A DNA stretch of 64,000 nt from Timema cristinae (taxonomy: Eukaryota; Arthropoda; Insecta; Phasmatodea; Timematidae). A program made the translations under genes and the position numbers. A model generated the notes under the pieces. It was not told where the DNA came from. It saw only the letters and a program-made list of their open reading frames with translations, and made no database searches. Below, piece after piece: positions 1 to 12,340 of this stretch (its first letter is position 1; the number at the start of each line of letters is the position of its first letter). The stretch lies in NCBI GenBank assembly GCA_039000515.1, contig JBCFYV010000001.1, positions 37,732,750 through 37,796,749 of the forward strand, given 5' to 3'.

Positions 1-492
1 CTACAATTACTTGCCAATGGAAGCTATCATTGTAATTTAAAGAACTTATATAGTTTATAAGCGGTAAAGGTACAATAATACAAATCATAATGTTTAACCA
101 GAATATTTTAGTGTAGAAACAAGGATAGTTGGGTAATACTTCATCGAGAGAGCATATTTTAGAAATCAACAAATCCATTCTTCGACGGAAAACAAAGTTT
201 GAAAAATAGATCCAAATATTGGCCGCTAGATAGTGATATTTTCACATAATACAGTCATGTTAACTAAATTACCATTGTTGATTGATAGGTAAACGTAAAT
301 GCTATACATTTCTACACCTATAACGGACACCATCGCAACGAAACTATACACCAATAATGATTTGGAGATTTGGATCGGCTTTTCGAAATACTCATGTTTC
401 ACGATTGTAAACGAAGCAACACCAAATAGTTTGGAAAAATACATCAACGGTTTTATCGACGTAAGAAAACTTGATATTTTAAACATTTTCAT
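1..492 (-). CDS. insect gustatory-receptor-like 7TM chemoreceptor, N-terminal part, frameshifted, runs off window
   Basis: The minus strand reads from an ATG at 492 (second ATG at 486) through KPLMYFSKLFGV, a pattern typical of insect gustatory-receptor N-termini. A hydrophobic segment (LLVYSFVAMVSVIGVEMYSI) follows as likely TM1. This frame stops at 226-228. The adjoining frame, open from about 238 to the window edge, continues with a second segment (LAANIWIYFSNF), a basic loop (FRRRMDLLISKI) and a third hydrophobic stretch (IFWLNIMICIIVPLPLINYI). That order of TM1, TM2, basic loop and TM3 is what the gustatory-receptor (7tm_7) family shows. A one-base loss, or two-base gain, near 228-240 separates the halves: either a pseudogene or a consensus error. 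An in-frame stop lies just upstream of 507, so 492 is the likely start. About 160 residues are visible; the C-terminal half would lie beyond the window. The family call rests on pattern recognition only. Confidence 0.55.
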
Positions 493-559
493 AGAAATAG
501 ATATCACCGTCTCTAAGTTTTACTTATCTTCTCTAACTAGAAACTAGACTGTAGAACTT

Positions 560-1850
560 CAACACATTTTATATATTAATGATCAATAAAAATTAATAAA
601 TTAATGTACAATTATGTGTTTTACAATATTTAGTTGGTTAGTGGTTCACAACATAAGTTCTTTTGTTAGCATGTTTGATGTGTTTATTTTTTTAAACTAA
701 GTAATTGGTATTTTTATTTCATTATCCAAATTAAAAGTTGTTCTAACATTTAATGGATATCGATTGAGTCAATCAAAGCTGTTCAAGCAAATATGGGCAC
801 GAGGACTTTGGCGTCCGATATCCCGCTAATGGGGAGATCAGGAACAGAGTTGCCCTTTGCAGACGTGGAGACCCGGGTAAACCTAGTTTAGAAGGACACC
901 AAAGTTATTTGTCTCACCCCTTCCCCTTTCACACACACAATAAATGTAACTACCTTTATGAAGATTGTATAAATGAAGTATAGTCAAGAGAAACAAAATT
1001 ATTAACATTTTCAAAAAGTGATACTAAGTGTGAATTCTGTCAAATACTAGGCACTCTGGAAAGTAAGTTGAGACCCAACTATCCCACCACCAGCAAAAAA
1101 CTAACAAAAAAAAAACACACACACTGAATTTCCTTGTCATTTAGTCCACAGGCAATACAGCTTATTTAGTTCAGTATTGAATTCCTGAAATAAAATAAAA
1201 TGAGTGAAAACGCATTATATATAATGATAAATTATGCTTTCTCACTAACATACAAGTGTGGAAAATATTTAATTGGTGATATTCAAATATTGATCTTTCT
1301 CACTTTTAATACTTCAAATAGCAACATATCGATTTTGAAACGTGTATTTTAATGTCTTAAAAAATTTAATAATCCCGAAACATGATAATACGTAAAAAAT
1401 ATTTTACCCTTAAAACATGCAATGCATAGCATGCGAGAATTAAATATATTTGTTTAATCAATGTTGCCTTTAATATCCTAAAACTCCAACAATTAACTTT
1501 GATATTTTAAAAATCCTGCCCCCTAGGTTATGTTAGGTTATGATATGTTATATTAGTCTAGGTTATGTGAGGTTAGTTTATGCTCTGTTTGGTTATGTTT
1601 AGTTAGTGGCCAGGCGTTTAGTAACATTAGAATTTATTTCTAATCTCATGTGCACAAGATGACAAGTATGCTATATTCCACAATTCAAGTGCATCTTAGT
1701 GAAACATTTGTGTTTTTACTATATATATTTACTAATATACTCAACTCCAAAGTTAATAAACAACTTATCAAAAAACTAAACATAATTTAGAGGAAATTCC
1801 GCCTAATTATTGGAGAAAGGGTAATAGTAAGCCACATTGACATATTGTTG
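560..1850. other. AT-rich intergenic DNA, no gene seen
   Basis: No coding pattern, tRNA-like sequence or clear repeat boundary is visible. A somewhat GC-richer patch lies at 790-900. The stretch 1,525-1,610 carries degenerate GTTATG/GTTAGG words, a simple-sequence type common in insect intergenic DNA. Confidence 0.5.
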
Positions 1851-1857
1851 GTATTAT

Positions 1858-2050
1858 TATTATTTTTAATATCATTTAGCACCGGAACTATTTACCTATT
1901 CAGATTTTACACTGAGTTTGAAATATCTCGTGCGTTAATGGCACTTTCACTACACCCATCCGAGAATCGAGCTTTGACCTCCACATTGCTAAATCCCGAT
2001 TATATTTCGACCTAACGTGTTAGATCATTGTGGATAGTTGGGAGGCGGGG
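1858..2050 (-). repeat. possible very old SINE remnant
   Basis: It begins after ATT-rich sequence with AGCACCGGAACTATTTACC, which resembles the reverse complement of the shared SINE 3' end (AGCACCGCGTCTTACTACCC) found elsewhere in the window. The following 190 bases also show the expected 'tcgaaatat / gggaggcgggg' type of decay but no convincing tRNA-like head. The call is weak. Confidence 0.25.
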
Positions 2051-2089
2051 CCGAATTGAAATCTCAAGTGCTTTTAGCCCTATTTTCAA

Positions 2090-3028
2090 AAATTCATAAT
2101 AAATCAACGGTACGGAATTCCGCACGGACTTTCTCACTCTATTTTTTAAAAATGGAGATATTTACTCAAAAATCGTAGTACTATATTGACTAGCGAATCC
2201 AAGAAAATTTTGCTATATACATAGGTGAAAATTTTGACTCATGGTTTTAAATTTTATAATTTTATTTTTAAATAATTAACGTCTTCATTTCTATATAGGT
2301 ACAATAAAAATTATCGATATTGGGTCGCCAAGGGTCAACATTTCATAGAAAATGTTGACTTCCAGTGAAAAGGCTTGGCATTTTATTAGGGGATGTACAA
2401 TTCATATCTTATGGTTATTGCATTTCTATTAAGTTTCTCTTTAATACATTTTTACCAATAAAATAGATAAATATTTACTAAAGAGTCCAAAATAAGAGAG
2501 AAATAGATCAATCCTTAACAGAGGGAGCGTTGGGGGCACGTGACCCTTTTCAAGAAATTAAAACAATTAAAAAATGCTTATAGTCACTACTAGTTTTAAT
2601 ACTATTTCAGTAACAATATTTCTATTTTTTAAATTGTTATTGGTAATATAAAATTATTAATAGATGGTAATAATTAATATTAATTGTAATATAACATTAA
2701 GTATTGTAATGGTGAATATAGGTATTAATGAAATTTACTAAAATTAAGTTGAACACCTTTTACCTTGTTGCACAAACATTATTTAGGTTTAAAATTATTT
2801 TATCATTTTTATTACTATTTCAATGAGTAATAATAAATAAAAAACCTTAAAATTATTAATTTTTAAATAACGTTTCTAAACAAATATTAGGATGATACTA
2901 CACACATAGCGTGCTAGTATGGCATAGTGGTAACATTTTGATTTATAATTAGAAATAACTAGCTATATTATGAGGTGGAGTTAAAGATAAATTGTTCGAA
3001 GTCTGAATAATTCCATCTATTTTGTCTA

Positions 3029-3068
<40 letters not shown>

Positions 3069-4790
3069 GCACCGCGTCTTACTACCCGTTCGGGTTATAT
3101 GCACTTACGCTAATGTGTAATGGTAGGGTGATTGTGAGATGAAATGAAGGACCTACAGTTTAACGTGGAATCCGAACCACGGTGGAGAACTGACATTCCT
3201 CACATTCACAAGATGTCTTGTCAGAGGTGAAGGAAGGGTTTGGTAATCAGATAAATTTGTGCCGGGACCGAGGATTGAGCCCCGGCCGCCAGCACAGAAG
3301 TCTGACACCTTACCCATAGACCACCAGGTCACCTTTTGTCTAATTAATTGAATAGCTAAAAAAATATTTATATAATAATATTTATAACGTTTAAACTTAT
3401 TTCCCTCTTAATAATAAATATTTGTTGATATTCTTATTATTTTATTTTGATAAATTTCAATACTAATCGCAAACTTAAAGTAATACCCTTCATTAGAGTA
3501 GTTTAGCGCTACACTGAAAAATTACTTAAAGATTTACTCTCAACTTTTGAAATATTTTTATGTCAAAAGGTCTTGAGGTTCTTCCTTCCCAACCCGATCC
3601 CGATGGAAGTACATGCATCTTCCCACCCCTTACGAGAATTTTGTGTTCACCCCTAAGAGGTTAAAGGGAAAACAACATCAACTTCTTGAAAGACCTACTT
3701 ATTTGTTTACTCCATGATATTAGAAATTTAACATGTTTAAACTTAATTAGTATCTCTTCACAAAAAAAAAGCTCACAAAATTATATGATTACTTTTGACA
3801 ATATCTCAGAAATATATGTTTTATAAAACAATATTTTAAATAAAATGTTTTTATTTTCATTAGTATTACAATTTTGCAATGATAAGTTATTTATTACCTC
3901 AAATAGAAATAGAAAATTCCGCTTCTGTTAATTAACCTAAAATTCATTTTGATGGTAAAAATAAAATATCAAGATTATTTATAATCTTAATCAACGCCTG
4001 GATACGAGTTTTAATCAAAATCGTTTAAACCAATTTTGAGAAAATCAATTTTTTTTCTCTATTCTCATTTAATAAAATTACACCTAATTTTAGGGTTAAA
4101 CAGACACACAGACAGACGGCATTGCAAAAACAACTTTTTAGGTTCAGGGTTAATGAGATGTCGACATGCATCAACATTTCGGATTAGATTTATTTTTTAC
4201 GGCGGCAATGCTTTACCTCTATGTTCGAAAATAGAATATATTTATATATATAATTGCGTTTATCTTGAAAGTACTTGAGTGTATAAAAATATGTTTCAAC
4301 TAAAATATTTGTATCATAAATACATATATATACTGACTCCTATAACTAATTTCATATCTCAAATAGTTTTGGAGATATGATAATAAATTAGAATTTACGC
4401 ATCAGACTGGAACCCTAAAAGTAAATTTGCTGAAATATTGAGAGTAGCCATTTCGTTTGGAATATCTATATATGTTTTAAAAAGAAATTTAATCAAAATC
4501 GTTAGAGCCGATTTTGAGAAAATCTATTTTTTTTTCTCTTTTTATTCCTTCAGTAGCTACCCTTGATTTTAGGGTTAGCTATCCTTTTCCAAAAATCCCT
4601 CGGGGCAACCATATGAAAATCTTTGATACCAAGTTTTCGCCTGATCGGAAAGATAGGTACTGACATACGGTAATTAAAAAAAAACATCTTTTTGGATTCG
4701 GGGGTTCATGAAACTTAGACATTCATCAAAATCTCGAGTTGAATTTTATATGATCAAAATACTTTCTCTATCGTTTAGATAGTTAGAACA
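2090..4790 (+). repeat. dispersed repeat family, copy 1 (interrupted)
   Basis: Blocks here align with 21,150-22,775 and 23,010-23,965 in the same order: a block around 2,100-2,515 (TCTCACTCTATT, GGGTCAACA, a poly-T-rich middle, 'ttgcatttctatt'), then 3,640-4,060, then 4,290-4,790 ending near GATCAAAATACTTTC. Between about 2,520 and 3,635 an extra ~1.1 kb, including a SINE, is present that copies 2 and 3 lack. The two halves at 3,830-4,100 and 4,300-4,580 resemble each other, so the element carries an internal duplication of about 480 bp. No coding capacity is visible and the family was not identified; an old non-autonomous element or LINE 3' region is possible. Confidence 0.6.
3033..3333 (-). 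mobile_element. tRNA-derived SINE, type 1, full-length
   Basis: Read on the minus strand it has a tRNA-like head with A box (TGGTCTATGGGTAAGGTGT) and B-box-like GGGCTCAATCC, then a body conserved with 27,257-27,537, then GGGTAGTAAGACGCGGTGCT and a (TAA)n tail. It is flanked by an exact 13-bp target-site duplication TTTTGTCTAATTA at 3,020-3,032 and 3,334-3,346. It has inserted inside the older dispersed repeat copy 1. Confidence 0.92.
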
Positions 4791-5164
4791 TATATATATA
4801 TGAAATCACATAACTGTGTGTGTATTACCAAGAAAACTATTTATAAGCTATTTTTTATAAGTCAGGTTTAATGTTCGTGGGCTTACACTCAGGCTAGGGT
4901 CGATAGATTATTCTTATTTACGATCGGATAAAAAATTTAGCTTCACTGGCTCTTCCGCAGTCAACATACATGATAAAATGAAGGGCTCGGATTTACGCAC
5001 ATAAAAAAATTCACAAGACTCGATAATATAAAAGATTATATGGTGTCTTGTGCAGTCCCACAAAATTGCCAGTTACATCACAAATATTCAAAATAACTCT
5101 AATAATATTAATTTTTCATATAAAAATTCCCAAGTAAAGGGAAGGCTTTAGAATTACCCACTAA

Positions 5165-5346
5165 ATGAGATTTCACATGTTACGATCGGATAAGAAATTT
5201 AGCTTTTATGGGTTTTTATGGTGTCTTGTGCAGTCCCACAAAATTGCCAGACATATCACAAATATTCAAAATAACTCTAAAAATATCAACTTTTCATATA
5301 AAGATTTCCCAAGTAATGGGAAGGCCTTAGAATTACCCACTAAATG
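5165..5346 (+). repeat. hybrid B/A monomer (~180 bp) near the left array edge
   Basis: The unit starts as a B monomer (CTTTTATGGGTTTTTATG) and passes directly into the A-type sequence GGTGTCTTGTGCAGTCCC, skipping the middle of the monomer. A normal B monomer follows at 5,347. This is the expected product of unequal exchange or deletion between monomers. Confidence 0.75.
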
Positions 5347-8300
5347 AGATTTCACATGTTACGATCTGATAAAAAATTTAGCTTTTATGGGTTTTTATGT
5401 AATCCAAATATATATTAAAGGAAGGGCTCGGATTTACATACATTAAAAAAGTTCACAAGACCCGAAAAGATAAGAGATTAGATGGTCTCTTATGCACTTC
5501 AATATTACAAGATTGGTGGAAAAATCACGAATATTCAAAATAACTCTAAAACTATTGATTTTTCATATAAAAATTCCCCAAATATAAGGTAGGCACTGGA
5601 ATTACCTACTTAAAGAAAGCATAAATGTTTTGATCGAATAAAAAACTAAGTTGTTACCGGCTCTTCTGTACCAACATATATGGTAAACATAAACATTAAA
5701 AAAAATACAAACATGATCCGATAGAAAAGTTAATTTAAATGTTGTCTCGTGCACTTCAATACTACCAAAGTGCCGGACACACAACAAAAACATTCAAAAT
5801 AACTCTAGAAATATCGATTTTTCATATAAAAATTCTTATGTAAAACGAAGTCCTGAATAACCTACTTAAAAAGAGATTACATGTTACGATCGGATAAAAA
5901 ATTTAGCTTCACTGGCTCTTCCGCAGTCAACATACATGGTAAAATGAAGGGCTCGGTTTACGTACATAAAAAAATTCACAAGACTCGATAATATAAAAAG
6001 TTATATGGTGTCTTGTGCAGTCCACAAATTGCAACACATCACAAATATCAAAATAATCTAAAAATATAATTTTCATAAAAATTTCCAATAATGGAAGGCT
6101 TAGAATTACCCACTAAATGAATTTCACATGTTACGATCGGATAAAAAATTTAGCTTTTATGTATGTATCCTTTATAGACATTCTCATATTACAAAGATTG
6201 TGGCAGACAATATCAGAAATATTCAAAATAACTCTAAAACTATTGATTTTTCATATAAAATTCCCAACTATAGAAGGCCTGAATTACCTACTTAAAGAAA
6301 GCTTAAATGTTTTGATCGAATAAAAAACTAAGTTGTTACGGCTCTTCTGACCAACATATATGGTAAACATAAACATAAAAAATCACAAAACATGATCCGA
6401 TAGAAAAGTGTAATTAAATGTTGTCTCGTGCACTTCAATACTACCAAATTGCGACACACTACACAAACATTCAAAATAACTCTAAAAATATCGATTTTTC
6501 ATATAAAAATTCCTTATTAAAACGAAGTCCCTGGAATAACCTACTTAAAAAGAATTACATGTTACGATCGGATAAAAAATTTAGCTTCACTGGCTCTTCC
6601 GTAGTCAACATACATGGTAAAATGAAGGGCTCGGATTTACGTACATAAAAAAATTACAAGACTCGATAATATAAAAGATATATGGTGTCTTGTGCAGTCC
6701 CACAAAATTGCCAGACACATCACAAATATTCAAAATAATCTAAAAATATCAATTTTTCATATAAAAATTTCCCAAGTAATGGGAAGGCCTTAAATTACCC
6801 ACTAAATGAGATTTCACATGTTACATCGGATAAAAAATTTAGCTTTTATGGGTTTTTATGTAATCCACATATATAATAAAAGGAAGGGCTCGGATTTACA
6901 TACATTAAAAAAGTTCACAAGACCCGAAAAGATAGGAGATTAGATGGTCTTCTTATGCACTTCAATATTACAAGATTGGTGGAAAAATCACGAATATCAA
7001 AATAACTCTAAACTATTGATTTTTCATATAAAAATTCCCCAACTATAAGGAAGGCCTGGAATTACCTACTTAAAGAAAGCTTAAATGTTTTGATCGAATA
7101 AAAAACTAAGTTGTTACCGGCTCTTCTGTAGCCAACATATATGGTAAACATAAACATTAAAAAAATCACAAAACATGATCCGATAGAAAAGTGTAATTTA
7201 AATGTTGTCTCGTGCACTTCAATACTACCAAATTGCCGGACACACTACAAAAACATTCAAAATAACTCTAAAATATCGATTTTTCATATAAAATTCCTTA
7301 TGTAAAACGAAGTCCCTGGAATAACCTACTTAAAAGAGAATTACATGTTACGATCGGATAAAAAATTTAGCTTCACTGGCTCTTCCGTAGTCAACATACA
7401 TGGTAAAATGAAGGCTCGGATTTACGTACATAAAAAATTCACAAGACTCGATAATATAAAAGATTATATGGTGTCTTGTGCAGTCCCACAAAATTGCCAG
7501 ACACATCACAAATATCAAAATAACTCTAAAAATATCAATTTTTCATGAAAAATTTCCCAATAATGGAAGGCCTTAGAATTACCCACTAAATGAGATTTCA
7601 CATGTTACGATCGGATAAAAAATTAGCTTTTATGGTTTTTTATGTAATCCACATATATAATAAAAGGAAGGGTCGATTTACATACATTAAAAAAGTTCAC
7701 AAGACCGAAAGAGATTAATGGTCTCTTATGCACTTCAATATTACAAGATTGTGTGAAAAATACGAATATTCAAAATAACTCTAAAACTATTGATTTTTCA
7801 TATAAAAATTCCCCAACTATAAGGAAGGCCCTGGAATTACCTACTTAAAGAAAGCTTAAATGTTTTGATCGAATAAAAAACTAAGTTGTTACGGCTCTTC
7901 TGTAGCAACATATATAGGTAAACATAAACATTAAAAAAAATCACAAAACATGATCCGATAGAAAAGTGTAATTTAAATGTTGTCTCGTGCACTTCAATAC
8001 TACCAAATTGCCGGACACACTACACAAACATTCAAAATAACTCTAAAATATCGATTTTTCATATAAAAATTCTTATTAAAACGAAGTCCTGGAATAACCT
8101 ACTTAAAAAGAGATTACATGTTACGATCGGATAAAAAATTTAGCTTCACTGGCTCTTCCGTAGTCAACATACATGGTAAAATGAAGGGCTCGGATTTACG
8201 TACATAAAAAAATTCACAAGACTCGATAATATAAAAAATTTTATGGTGTCTTGTGCAGTCCCACAAAATTGCCAGACACATCACAAATATTCAAAATAAC

Positions 8301-11300
8301 TCTAAAAATATCAATTTTTCATATAAAAAATTTTCCAAGTAATGGGAAGGCCTTAGAATTACCCACTAAATGAGATTTCACATGTTACCATCGGATAAAA
8401 AATTTAGCTTTTATGGGTTTTTATGTAATCCACATATATAATAAAAGGAAGGGCTCGGATTTACATACATTAAAAAAGTTCACAAGACCCGAAAAGATAG
8501 AGATTAGATGGTCTTTATGCACTTCAATATTACAAGATTGGTGGAAAAATCACGAATATTCAAAATAACTCTAAAACTATTGATTTTTCATATAAAAATT
8601 CCCCAACATAAGTAAAGCCTGGAATTACCTACTTAAAGAAAGTTTAAATGTTTTGATCGAATAAAAAACTAAGTTGTTACCGGCTCTTCTGTAGCCAACA
8701 TATATGGTAAGCATAAACATTAAAAAAATCACAAAACATGATCCGATAAAAAAGTGTAATTTAAATGTTGTCTCGTGCACTTCATTACTACCAAATTGCC
8801 GGACACACTACACAAACATTCAAAATAACTCTATAAAATCGATTTTTCATATTAAAAGTTCCTTATGTAAAACGAAGTCCCTGGAATAACCTACTTAAAA
8901 AGAAATTACATGTTACGATCGGATAAAAAATTTAGTTCACTGGCTATTCCGTAGTCAACATACATGGTAAAATGAAGGCTGGATTTACGTACATAAAAAA
9001 TTCACAAGACTCGATAATATAAAAGATATATGTGTCTTGTGCAGTCCCACAAAATTGCCAGACACATCACAAATATTCAAAATAACTCTAAAAATATCAA
9101 TTTTTCATAGAAAATTTCCCAGTAATGGAAGGCCTTAGAATTACCCACTAAATGAGATTTCACATGTTACGATCGGATAAAAAATTTAGCTTTTATGGGT
9201 TTTTATGTAATCCACATATATAATAAAAGGAAGGGCTCAGATTTACATACATTAAAAAAGTTCACAAGACCCGAAAGATAGGAGATTATATGGTCTCTTA
9301 TGCACTTCAATATTACAAGATTGGTGGAAAAATCACGAATATTCAAAATAACTCTAAAACTATTGATTTTTCATATAAAATTCCCCAACTATAAGGAAGG
9401 CCTGGAATTACCTACTTAAAGAAAGCTTAAATGTTTTGATCGAATGAAAAACTAAGTTGTTACCGGCTCTTCTGTAGCAACATATATGGTAAACATAAAC
9501 ATTAAAAAAAATCTCAAAACATGATCCGATAGAAAAGTGTAATTTAAATGTTGTCTCGTGCACTTCAATACTACCAAATTGCCGGACACTACTACACAAA
9601 CATTCAAAATAACTATAAAAATATCGATTTTTCATATAAAAATTCCTTATGTAAAACGAAGTCCCTGGAATAACCTACTTAAAAAGAGATTACATGTTAC
9701 GATCGGATAAAAAATTTAGCTTCACTGGCTCTTCCGTAGTCAACATACATGGTAAAATGAAGGCTCGGATTTACGTACATAAAAAAATTCACAAGACTCG
9801 ATAATATAAAAGATTATATGGTGTCTTTTGCAGTCCCACAAAATTGCCAGACACATCACAAATATTCAAAATAACTCTAAAAATATCAATTTTTCATATA
9901 AAAATTTCCCAAGTAATGGGAAGGCCTTAGAATTACCCACTAAATGAGATTTCACATGTTACGATCGGATAAAAAATTTAGCTTTTATGGTTTTTATGTA
10001 ATCCACAATATATAATAAAAGGAAGGGCTGGATTTACATACATTAAAAAAGTTCACAAGACCTCGAAAAGATAGGAGATTAGATGGTCTCTTATGCACTT
10101 CAATATTACAAGATTGGTGGAAAAATCACGAATATTCAAAATACTAAAACTATTGATTTTTCATATAGAAATTCCCCAACTATAAGGAAGGCCCTGGAAT
10201 TACCTACTTAAAGAAAGCTTAAATGTTTTGATCGAATAAAAAACTAAGTTGTTACCGGCTCTTCTGTAGCAAACATATATGGTAAACATAAACATTAAAA
10301 AAATCACAAAACATTATCCGATAGAAAAGTGTAATTTAAATGTTGTCTCGTGCACTTCAATACTACCAAATTGCCGGACACACTACACAAACATTCAAAA
10401 TAACTCTAAAAATATCGATTTTTCATATAAAAATTCCTTATCTAAAACGAAGTCCCTGGAATAACCTACTTAAAAAGAGATTACATGTTACGATCGGATA
10501 AAAAATTTAGCTTCACTGGCTCTTCCGTAGTCAACATCCATGGTAAAATGAAGGGCTCGGATTTACGTACATAAAAAAATACACAAGACTCGATAATATA
10601 AAAGATTATATAGTGTCTTGTGCAGTCCCACAAAATTGCCAGACACATTAAAAATATTCAAAATAACTCTAAAAATATCAAATTTTCATATAAAAATTTC
10701 CCAAGTAATGGGAAGGCCTTAGAATTACCCACTAAATGAGATCTCACATGTTACGATCGGATAAAAAATTTAGCTTTTATGGGTTTTTATGTAATCCACA
10801 TATATAATAAAAGGAAGGGCTCGGATTTACATACATTAAAAAAGTTCACAAGACCCGAAAAGATAGGAAATTAGATGGTCTCTTATGCACTTCAATATTA
10901 CAAGATTGGTGGAAAAATGACGAATATTCAAAATAACTCTAAAACTATTGATTTTTCATATAAAAATTCCCCAAATATAAGGAAGGTCCAAGAATTACCT
11001 ACTTAAAGAAAGCTTAAATGTTTTGATCGAATAAAAAACTAAGTTGTTACCGGCTCTTCTGTAGCCAACATATATGGTAAACATAAACATTAAAAAAAAT
11101 CACAAAACATGATCCGATAGAAAAGTGGAATTTAAATGTTGTCTCGTGCACTTCAATACTATTAAATTGCCGGACATACTACACAAACATTCAAAATAAC
11201 TCTAAAAATATCGAATTTTCATATAAAAATTCCTTATCTAATACGAAGTCCCTGGAATAACCTACTTAAAAAGAGATTACATGTTACGATCGGATAAAAA

Positions 11301-12077
11301 ATTTAGCTTCACTGGCTCTTCCGTAAGTCAACATACATGGTAAAATGAAGGGCTCGGATTTACGTACATAAAAAAATTCACAAGACTCGATAATATAAAA
11401 GATTATATAGTCTCTTGTGCAGTCCCACAAAATTGCTGAACGCATCACAAATATTCAAAATAACTCTAAAAATATCAATTTTTCATATATAAAAATTTCC
11501 CAAGTAATGGGAAGGCCTTAGAATTACCCACTAAATGAGATCTCACATGTTACGATCGGATAAAGAATTTAGCTTTTATGGGTTTTTATGTAATCCACAT
11601 ATATAATAAAAGGAAGGGCTCGGATTTACATACATTAAAAAAGTTCACAAGACCCGAAAAGATAGCAGATTAGATGGTCTCTTATGCACTTCAATATTAC
11701 AAGATTGGTGGAAAAATCACGAATATTCAAAATAACTCTAAAACTATTGATTTTTCATATAAAATTTCCCCAACTCTAAGGAAGGCCCTGGAATTACCTA
11801 CTTAAAGAAAGCTTTATTATTTGATCGAATAAAAACTAAGTTGTTACCGGCTTTTCTGTAGCCAACATATATGGTAAACATATACATTAAAAAAAATCAC
11901 AAAACATGATCCGATAGAAAAGTATAATTTAAATGTTGTCTCGTGCACTTCAATACTACCAAATTTCCGGACATACTACACAAACATTCAAAATAACTTT
12001 AAAAATATCGATTTTTCATATAAAAATTCCTTATCTAAAACGCAGTCCCTGGAATAACCTACTTAAAAAGAGATTAC

Positions 12078-12340
12078 ATGTTACGATCGGATAAAAAATT
12101 TAGCTTCACTGGCTCTTCCGTAGTCAACATACATGGTAAAATGAAGGGCTCGGATTTACGTACATAAAAAAATTCACAAGACTCGATAATATAAAAGATT
12201 ATATGGTGTCTTGTGCAGTCCCACAAAATTGCGAGACACATCACAAATATTGAAAATAACTTTAAAAATATCGATTTTTCATATAAAAATTCCTTATCTA
12301 AAACGCAGTCCCTGGAATAACCTACTTAAAAAGAGATTAC
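12078..12340 (+). repeat. hybrid A/C monomer breaking the higher-order register
   Basis: This 263-bp unit begins as monomer A (CTTCACTGGCTCTTCC) but ends with the C-type end (TCCTTATCTAAAACGCAGTC), then goes straight into another A monomer at 12,341. Its C-type end shares the private variant ACGCAGTC with the preceding true C monomer at about 12,040, which fits a local unequal exchange. It is the only clear place in the middle of the array where the A-B-C order is broken. Confidence 0.8.

Noticed and set aside
299..547. 82-residue plus-strand ORF.
   Set aside because: Antisense shadow of the receptor-like frame on the minus strand, which has the recognisable pattern.
1525..1610. Interstitial telomere (TTAGG)n.
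   Set aside because: Words such as GTTATG and GTTAGG are irregular and mixed; not a tandem TTAGG array.
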